25,027 nucleotides of DNA from the IMG/VR virus record IMGVR_UViG_3300021373_001684, positions 1 to 25,027 of that record; one strand, given 5' to 3'. The position numbers and the translations under genes are program-made. Below are positions 20,574-25,027 of this stretch, piece by piece. The notes under the pieces are model-generated. The model was not told where the DNA came from. It saw nothing but the letters and a program-made list of their open reading frames with translations, and made no database searches. Within the stretch, counting starts at the first letter, position 1. Each line of letters starts with the position of its first letter. Origin of the DNA: a virus.

Positions 20574-20987
20574 TTATGCTACTACTTGAGTCAAGTCCTC
20601 TGTTCCTGTACAAGTGATAGAGTACGTTGTATTGTCCTCAAATCCTGCATCAGCAGATAAACTTGTGATGTAAGCCTGACCTGTGTAAGTATCACCACTA
20701 TCGCCAACTGTAAAAACTACTGTTACTTCAGGGTCGGTTGCTACATTTGTCATAGTTGTAAAAGCATCTGAGAAAATAGTTTTACTTGTACCATCTGTTA
20801 AATCTACAAAACCATCTCCTGATACTTCCCAAGAAATAATACCTGCTAAGTTTTTAGTAAAACCTCCTGATTGCTTAGAAGAAGCATCTCTTAGTTCTCT
20901 AGAAATTGATAGACTACAAGAAGTAGCGTGAGAAATAACTTGCCCACCTACACTTAATGTTACGTCTGTTGCATTTTGAACTGCCAT
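20574..20987 (-). CDS. Major tail (tube) protein, TP901-1 type (137 aa)
   Basis: The protein reads MAVQNATDVTLSVGGQVISHATSCSLSISRELRD in two parts, then SGGFTKNLAGIISWEVSGDGFVD, TIFSDAFTTMTN and VTVVFTVGDSGDTYTGQAYI. It closes with LSADAGFEDNTTYSITCTGTEDL. The beta-sandwich pattern and motif order fit the TP901-1-like major tail protein family (Phage_tail_2, PF06199), which stacks in rings to form the tail tube. Length is normal for that family. It sits between the tail completion protein and the chaperones, as expected, and should be one of the most abundant virion proteins after the capsid protein. Confidence 0.88.
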   Translation of the reverse strand: MAVQNATDVTLSVGGQVISHATSCSLSISRELRDASSKQSGGFTKNLAGIISWEVSGDGFVDLTDGTSKTIFSDAFTTMTNVATDPEVTVVFTVGDSGDTYTGQAYITSLSADAGFEDNTTYSITCTGTEDLTQVVA

Positions 20988-20993
20988 TTTATT

Positions 20994-21851
20994 TTAGTTT
21001 TTAATTATTAAACAATCGAAATTAATGTTTTTGTAGAACTTTTCAGCGTTCTTATAATAGTCATCGTCTAGGTCTATAAACCTAAATTTAGCAGTATAAG
21101 ATTGCCCATCCTCGGTATAAGTAACCGAATACAAGTCCAAAGCCTCTACAATTGCTTTAGCTTGATTATATGTTGTTCCGTAAGAGTCAGCAAAACAAGC
21201 TAACCTAACAGATAGATTACAAGAATTTAAAGAAGCACCTTTAGACATAAAGTTAGTTACATTTGTTATTTCGTAAGTAACTGCAGGGTAATCTACTTCT
21301 TGTGGTATAATAACAGGAAATACTTTTTTATCTCCAATCTCTTTAACTGATGCAAAACTAAGCACAAATTGTCTGTTAGTACCCGGCTCGTCTTGGTCTA
21401 ACTCAAAATTCACATAACGAATATTTCCATATTGACCTGATTTGAACGTAAAACTATAGGTTATATATTCTTCTTGAGCTGTAGTTGGCAGCCATTCACC
21501 TTGTAAGACTTCGCTTCCATAAGTAGTAGTACCAACATTAACTCTAATTGGATAGAATGGAGCCGAATATTTTATTGTTACAATATATTCTTTATTTGCA
21601 TCTGCAACAAAACCGGATGATACAATTGGGTTTCCTACATCTAAAGGGTGAATACCACCCTGTACAAATAGATTTCCCTCTGATGTTATTGATACTTCAG
21701 TAGGTGGGTCTACCGAATTCCAACTATATGTATTAGATAAAGGAAATGTTGCATTAAACAATTCTTGCGATTTGCCTGAATCGTTAGCTACATTAAATGC
21801 TGCGTTTCCGTTTAACCTATCTACTATTTTTTTACCTATTACTGCAAACAT
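20994..21851 (-). CDS. Tail completion/terminator protein split by a carbohydrate-binding-like domain (285 aa)
   Basis: Residues 1-25 (MFAVIGKKIVDRLNGNAAFN) and 174-285 together give a DUF3168/tail completion protein: VFPVIIPQEVDYPAVTYEIT, NLSVRLACFADSYGTTYNQAKAIVEAL, then FIDLDDDYYKNAEKFYKNINFDCLI. This family caps the tail at the head-tail joint and normally has about 120-140 residues. Here about 145 extra residues (26-172) sit between helix 1 and the first strand. The insert starts LFNATFPLSNTYSWNSVD, includes NLFVQGGIHPL, EYIVTIKYSA and IRYVNFELDQDEPG, and ends FVLSFASVKEIG, the layout of a CBM_4_9-type jelly-roll. Ring position predicts an outward display of sugar-binding modules at the tail neck. 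The insertion is clean and in frame. Confidence 0.82.
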   Translation of the reverse strand: MFAVIGKKIVDRLNGNAAFNVANDSGKSQELFNATFPLSNTYSWNSVDPPTEVSITSEGNLFVQGGIHPLDVGNPIVSSGFVADANKEYIVTIKYSAPFYPIRVNVGTTTYGSEVLQGEWLPTTAQEEYITYSFTFKSGQYGNIRYVNFELDQDEPGTNRQFVLSFASVKEIGDKKVFPVIIPQEVDYPAVTYEITNVTNFMSKGASLNSCNLSVRLACFADSYGTTYNQAKAIVEALDLYSVTYTEDGQSYTAKFRFIDLDDDYYKNAEKFYKNINFDCLIIKN

Positions 21852-22373
21852 CTAAAATCCTGCTTTTCTTATCATTTTTTCTAATAACCTACCTAAGTCC
21901 TTTTGAGCTTTATTTGATACTTGTTCGCCCATCCTTTCAGCAGTTGCCCTAAAAACATCAGGGTATTGAATAAACTTTTTACCCCTATAATAGCCCTCAA
22001 TTTGCATAGCAGCTAAATTTCTACTAGCTCCTTTTCTCCAATAGTGAGGGTTTACTTTTTTCGCCATTGGACCAACGAATAAGCCCGGTTCTCTAGATTT
22101 TCTTGCAGTAGTAATCCCTATAGTGTCTGCGGTCCTTTTACCAAAAACATAACTCTTAGATGTAGGGTTATATCTTCTACCCGGATTTTTACTTGCAAAC
22201 TGCTTTTTATAAGCCTTTTGCATACCTCTAGCAAGTTGATTAGCTGCAGGTCTCAAAGACTTGTTTATTTCAGTCCTTGATTTTCTAGCAGTTAAGCCTA
22301 AAGACATAAGCCCTTTTTTAACCTCATTTATACCCTTGACCTCTATGCGAAAATTTTGCTTCTTGCTTGACAT
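21852..22373 (-). CDS. Head-tail joining protein, HK97 gp10 family (173 aa)
   Basis: A basic protein with an N-terminal FRIEVKGINEVKKGLMSL and helix INKSLRPAANQLARGMQKAYKKQF. A loop-rich middle (GRRYNPTSKSYVFGKRTADTIGI, LFVGPMAKKVNPHYWRKG) leads to a C-terminal helical pair (FRATAERMGEQVSNKAQKDLGRLLEKM). The order is that of HK97 gp10-like proteins (PF04883), which act in the neck between head closure and tail completion proteins. Length is typical. Its start overlaps the stop of the head closure gene by one base (TAATG), and one gene later comes the tail completion protein, the order seen in HK97-like phages. Confidence 0.85.
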   Translation of the reverse strand: MSSKKQNFRIEVKGINEVKKGLMSLGLTARKSRTEINKSLRPAANQLARGMQKAYKKQFASKNPGRRYNPTSKSYVFGKRTADTIGITTARKSREPGLFVGPMAKKVNPHYWRKGASRNLAAMQIEGYYRGKKFIQYPDVFRATAERMGEQVSNKAQKDLGRLLEKMIRKAGF

Positions 22374-22747
22374 TATACTACGTTTTGTGTAGGCAAGTCC
22401 TGTTTAACAAAAATTTCTATATATTCTTTTCTAGGGTCAATAACAAAACCTACAATATCGTAAACATCTCCGGTTGATACTTCTTCAACTATCCAATTTG
22501 AGGCAATTCTTTTTGTTGCACTTGAATATCTTACAGTATAAACAAATCTACCATAAGATTGGAGTTGCTCACCTTCAAACTTTTCCTCTATATCTCTTAG
22601 GGTTTTTACATTTTTGTTTGCCCAAACAGTAGTCTGAGTAACATAACTCTTTTCAGAACCTCCAAAAGAATCAATAGTAGTTGCTATAGACTTAATCTTT
22701 ATTCTTTGATTAAAGTCCCCTGCTTTTATTTTGCTAATAAATGCCAT
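22373..22747 (-). CDS. Head closure protein, SPP1 gp16 / Phage_H_T_join family (124 aa)
   Basis: The protein reads AGDFNQRIKIKSIATTIDSFGG, then TVWANKNVKTLRDIEEKF, GRFVYTVRYSSATKRIAS and VYDIVGFVIDPRKEYIEIFVK. The opening (D-F-N-x-R-I-x-I), the WANxxxLxxxE stretch and the closing Y-x-I-x-G-x-x-x-D-x-R-x-x-Y-I-E-I strand match head-tail adaptor/stopper proteins (PF05521). These close the portal after DNA packaging and receive the tail. Length is normal. It lies between the connector and gp10-like genes, the usual order. It is beta-rich and small, with no odd features. Confidence 0.88.
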   Translation of the reverse strand: MAFISKIKAGDFNQRIKIKSIATTIDSFGGSEKSYVTQTTVWANKNVKTLRDIEEKFEGEQLQSYGRFVYTVRYSSATKRIASNWIVEEVSTGDVYDIVGFVIDPRKEYIEIFVKQDLPTQNVV

Positions 22748-22750
22748 ATC

Positions 22751-23356
22751 TTAGTGGTAGCATTTATAAGGTTGTAGTAATATTTCAGAAGCCATAGGGA
22801 ATCTACGTTTTCTATCTTCTCTGAAATAATACATATCACTAACTATAAGTTTTAATGCTTGTTTTATTGCTTGTGGCACATCACTAGCTGCATCCCCAAA
22901 ACCTGTAATAAATTCCACCCAAAACACATTAGCAGCATCCTCTTTCAAAGTTACATTAGGAAATGAACTTGTAAGATAAAATATAGATGGATTAGAATAT
23001 GTATCTACATATGCTGCATCAGAGCTTTGAGTAACTCCGTTTTCATCTATGTACCAAATTGGATGTTGGTCGTTACCTCCGTGTTGTAATTTCAACCTAG
23101 AGTTAGGGAATATTAACGAACCCTTTTTAATAACCTCGTTATAATAAAGTCTATATTCGTGGTCTATAAAATGCCGACCACAGTAATTTTCTGCCATTTC
23201 AGTAGCAGAATCTATATATAGACCCAATAAAGTATCTTCATCTGTCGTATCAATACGAAGATGTGATTTAATTTCATCTACAGTAACGACCTTAGTTGTT
23301 GGGTTATCTAATACCGATAAATCGCCTTGTTTGTAGGTGTTTGGGTCTAAATACAT
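22751..23356 (-). CDS. Head-tail connector, gp6-like (Phage_connect_1) (201 aa)
   Basis: The protein starts after a short leader with VVTVDEIKSHLRIDTTDEDTLLGLYIDSATEMAENYCGR in two adjoining pieces, the classic start of HK97 gp6/SPP1 gp15-type adaptor proteins (PF05135): helix, RID, D-D-x-x-L, I-x-x-A-x-x-x-x-E-x-x-x-G-R. The middle is an extended strand region longer than in the minimal family. The end has FITGFGDAASDVPQAIKQALKLIVSDMYYFRED, also typical (P-x-x-I-K-x-A-x-L-x-x-x-x-x-x-Y). It forms the ring that binds under the portal. It is the first gene after the internal terminator, separated from the capsid gene by 73 bases. Confidence 0.87.
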   Translation of the reverse strand: MYLDPNTYKQGDLSVLDNPTTKVVTVDEIKSHLRIDTTDEDTLLGLYIDSATEMAENYCGRHFIDHEYRLYYNEVIKKGSLIFPNSRLKLQHGGNDQHPIWYIDENGVTQSSDAAYVDTYSNPSIFYLTSSFPNVTLKEDAANVFWVEFITGFGDAASDVPQAIKQALKLIVSDMYYFREDRKRRFPMASEILLQPYKCYH

Positions 23357-23369
23357 AGATTAGTTTTTA

Positions 23370-23408
23370 TTAAAGTTAAATAAAGGGAAGTCCCGAAGGA
23401 CTCCCTTT
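23370..23408 (-). terminator. Terminator behind the capsid gene, with a C(UUCG)G tetraloop
   Basis: On the minus strand AAAGGGA-GTCC pairs with GGAC-TCCCTTT (one extra A bulged) around the loop TTCG closed by C-G (plus coordinates 23382-23408). TTTATTTAACTTT follows. C(UUCG)G is an unusually stable RNA loop. It lies 22 bases after the capsid stop and 26 bases before the connector start, so it should reduce transcription of neck and tail genes relative to the capsid gene. Confidence 0.75.
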
Positions 23409-23429
23409 TATTAATTTAAGCTATACTTA

Positions 23430-24665
23430 TTATGATTGGATGCTCTTTTGGAAGATAGAATCTGCTTGAGCTACTACACCATCTACAAGACCGGTAGCTA
23501 CCATTCTAGCACCACCTTTACCTGCAAGAGTGTAAGGGTCAAACAAAATATCCAATCCACCGAATACTCCTAAGTGTACTTTAGAGAAGTCACCACAAAG
23601 AACTTTGTCTTTACCTGCAGTACCATCAGAACCTAAAGCAGAAGTTACAAAGTAAGGTGTGTTGTTGATTACTTTCTCAGCTAAGTTTAAGTAACCTGCA
23701 GTGAAGTCAGCACCTGCTGCAGTAGCGATTGCACTCCAAGCATCAGGGTTCATAATGTAAGCAATTCTAGCGTCTAAACCTGCTCCTGCTCCAACTACTT
23801 CAGCTTCAAGACCTGCTAATACTCCTATAGAAGCTGCAGTTGTACCTGTTCCTCCTGCTGCTGCAACAATAGATTCAGGTGCAGAAGTAACATTTCCTTC
23901 AGCCAATAAAGCTGCTTCCATCTTAGCCATCATAGAAGCTGCGATGTTTTTTCTCAAAGCACCTTCAAGACCTGCGTTTTGTACTAAAGACTCAGGACTC
24001 ATTTCTACTAGAGAAATAACCTTTTTAGGTTGTAGAGTTTTTTGTGCGATAGAACCTGATGCAGGAAGGTTTGTTGCTGCGGTTGCCTCTGCTGCCCAAG
24101 AAGAAGTGATACCTTGTACGATAGGGAATTTTCTATCTGCACTCAATCCTGAGTAGAAGTTAGAACCTGCACCTACCAATACAGAAGCTGCCTGTAGTTG
24201 GTCTATAAAGCTAGATACTTCAGTACCTGCAGAGTTAGCAGTAGTTACTGCACGTTGCTCTGAACCATTCAATACAGAGTAAGGAATAGCGATACCTTTG
24301 AATTGTTGGTGTGGGTTCTCGTTACGAGCTTCTTGGTCCATCTCAGCAACAAGACCTGTTACACGACCTGTGTAAGCTGCTTTAGCTGCATCTACAAAAG
24401 AAAATTCTCTGATTTCTTTAGACTCTTTTACATTCTGAGTTCCAAAAGAAACAGGTGCAGAAGCGATTTCAGCGTTAAGTTTTTCTTGTCTCTCAACCAA
24501 TTCAATGTTTTTCTTTAGAGAGTCGATTTTATCCATTTTTGTATCGTAAGATACTTGCTCGTCATCATTGAAGTTACGAGACTCAGTTTTACAAGTTTCA
24601 AGCATAGTGTTTGCTTCTTCAATCAAACCTGCTCTTTCTTGACGTAATTCTACGGAATTTTTCAT
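23430..24665 (-). CDS. Major capsid protein, HK97 fold (411 aa)
   Basis: A Phage_capsid (PF05065) protein that builds the icosahedral head. The first ~105 residues form a coiled-coil delta/scaffold domain (LRQERAGLIEEANTMLE, DDEQVSYDTKMDKIDSLKKNIE), which the prohead protease should remove. The mature part carries family features: GIAIPYSVL, SFIDQLQAASVLVGAGSNF, FPIVQGI, ATAATNLPASGSIAQKTLQP, KKVISLVEMSPESL, MAKMEAALLAEGN, then YIMNPDAW, YLNLAEKVINNTPYFVTSAL, VHLGVFGGLDILFDPYT. Length is normal. The DNA here is somewhat richer in optimised, repetitive codons (many GCA/GCT/CCT), as expected for a highly expressed gene. It follows the protease by four bases and is closed by a stable terminator. 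Confidence 0.95.
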   Translation of the reverse strand: MKNSVELRQERAGLIEEANTMLETCKTESRNFNDDEQVSYDTKMDKIDSLKKNIELVERQEKLNAEIASAPVSFGTQNVKESKEIREFSFVDAAKAAYTGRVTGLVAEMDQEARNENPHQQFKGIAIPYSVLNGSEQRAVTTANSAGTEVSSFIDQLQAASVLVGAGSNFYSGLSADRKFPIVQGITSSWAAEATAATNLPASGSIAQKTLQPKKVISLVEMSPESLVQNAGLEGALRKNIAASMMAKMEAALLAEGNVTSAPESIVAAAGGTGTTAASIGVLAGLEAEVVGAGAGLDARIAYIMNPDAWSAIATAAGADFTAGYLNLAEKVINNTPYFVTSALGSDGTAGKDKVLCGDFSKVHLGVFGGLDILFDPYTLAGKGGARMVATGLVDGVVAQADSIFQKSIQS

Positions 24666-24669
24666 CTTT

Positions 24670-25027
24670 TTAAAGTTTACTTTTAAGTGTTAATTCATTT
24701 TGTAATAAAGTGATTTTATTAAGTGTTTCTTCACTATCGCATATTTGTTCTTGCTCTACTACTTCCTCATCCTTCTCGGAAATTTCTTCCTTGATTTGTT
24801 CCAAAGCCCTTAGAGCAACATCAGTATTGGCATAAGCACCAACACCTACTATAGAAACATCAAATAGTCTAGCAACTTTTTTAATGTTTCTTTTATGGAC
24901 ATCACCATCTTGAGTCCACTCATCATCTTCAACTGTAAAAGCAAAAGACGATTCGTACAATAAACCTCTACGCATAAGTTCAGCGACATCGTTACCTGTA
25001 GAAGTGTTTGGTAAAGTTCCATCATAT
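24670..25027 (-). CDS. Prohead protease, HK97 type (partial, N-terminus outside the window)
   Basis: The frame stays open to the window edge, so the gene is cut there; 118 C-terminal residues are visible. The protein reads YDGTLPNTSTGNDVAELMRR, GLLYESSFAFTVEDDEW, then HKRNIKKVARLFDVSIVGVGAY and ANTDVALRALEQIKEE. The RRGLLYESSFAFTV segment contains the serine region of the HK97 prohead protease (peptidase U35), and VARLFDVSIV is its usual C-terminal core. An acidic, glutamate-rich tail and helix follow (ISEKDEEVVEQEQICDSEE), perhaps a capsid-targeting part. An internal ATG at 24975 is not the true start because the family sequence continues upstream. It cleaves the capsid delta domain and itself during head maturation. 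Confidence 0.9.
   Translation of the reverse strand, partial: YDGTLPNTSTGNDVAELMRRGLLYESSFAFTVEDDEWTQDGDVHKRNIKKVARLFDVSIVGVGAYANTDVALRALEQIKEEISEKDEEVVEQEQICDSEETLNKITLLQNELTLKSKL

Noticed and set aside
24670-24975. Complete gene starting at the ATG at 24975
   Set aside because: Protease-family sequence continues upstream to the window edge, so the ATG is internal and the gene is partial.

Overview
The window is part of the genome of a tailed phage (siphovirus type) that most likely infects a member of the Bacteroidetes, probably a flavobacterium. The evidence is a low-GC sequence, A-rich leaders in place of strong Shine-Dalgarno sites, two promoters that match the flavobacterial form (TTG, about 20 bases, TATATTTG), and many proteins of types I know from Bacteroidetes phages. 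No integrase, repressor, transposase, tRNA or CRISPR array is visible, so the lifestyle is undecided. Portal and terminase genes would lie beyond the right edge.

There are three blocks. (1) Positions 1-3250, minus strand: an early-type operon of small accessory genes. It ends in two hairpin terminators near 199-340, and several of its neighbouring genes share near-identical 5' ends and stop/start junctions. (2) Positions 3443-10048, plus strand: the DNA replication and recombination operon. A C-rich tandem repeat and a strong flavobacterial-type promoter precede it. It encodes a RecE-like PD-(D/E)XK exonuclease with its usual small partner, a free-standing DnaA domain IV protein, an SSB-like DUF3127 protein ending in DDLPF, a replisome organiser/helicase loader-like protein, a RecA-fold replicative helicase, a possible second nuclease, an adenine-type DNA methyltransferase and small unknown proteins. 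No DNA polymerase is present, so host polymerase is probably recruited. (3) Positions 10062-25027, minus strand: the late operon, read right to left. The order is prohead protease (cut by the window edge), HK97-fold major capsid protein, terminator, head-tail connector, head closure, gp10-like protein, tail completion protein, major tail protein, tail assembly chaperones G and GT (joined by a -1 frameshift at GGGAAAG), tape measure, tail-tip protein, two fibre-type proteins, three short membrane proteins, a DUF5675 protein, an HNH nuclease, a T7-type endonuclease I and a 45-residue peptide.

The most unusual signals are these. Carbohydrate-binding-like jelly-roll modules are inserted inside structural proteins: one splits the tail completion protein and two lie in the tail-tip protein, with a MAM-type domain on a fibre. 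A C-rich, G-quadruplex-capable tandem repeat sits at the divergent control region in an AT-rich genome. A DnaA domain IV occurs without an ATPase domain. Early genes are strung together with repeated junctions and shared N-terminal coding cassettes. Eight features come from genes too short to be found by a simple 60-codon ORF cut-off or from corrected starts: 363-515, 2200-2367, 4479-4631, 10062-10199, 11540-11719 and 11781-11960, plus revised starts at 3244 and 11263.
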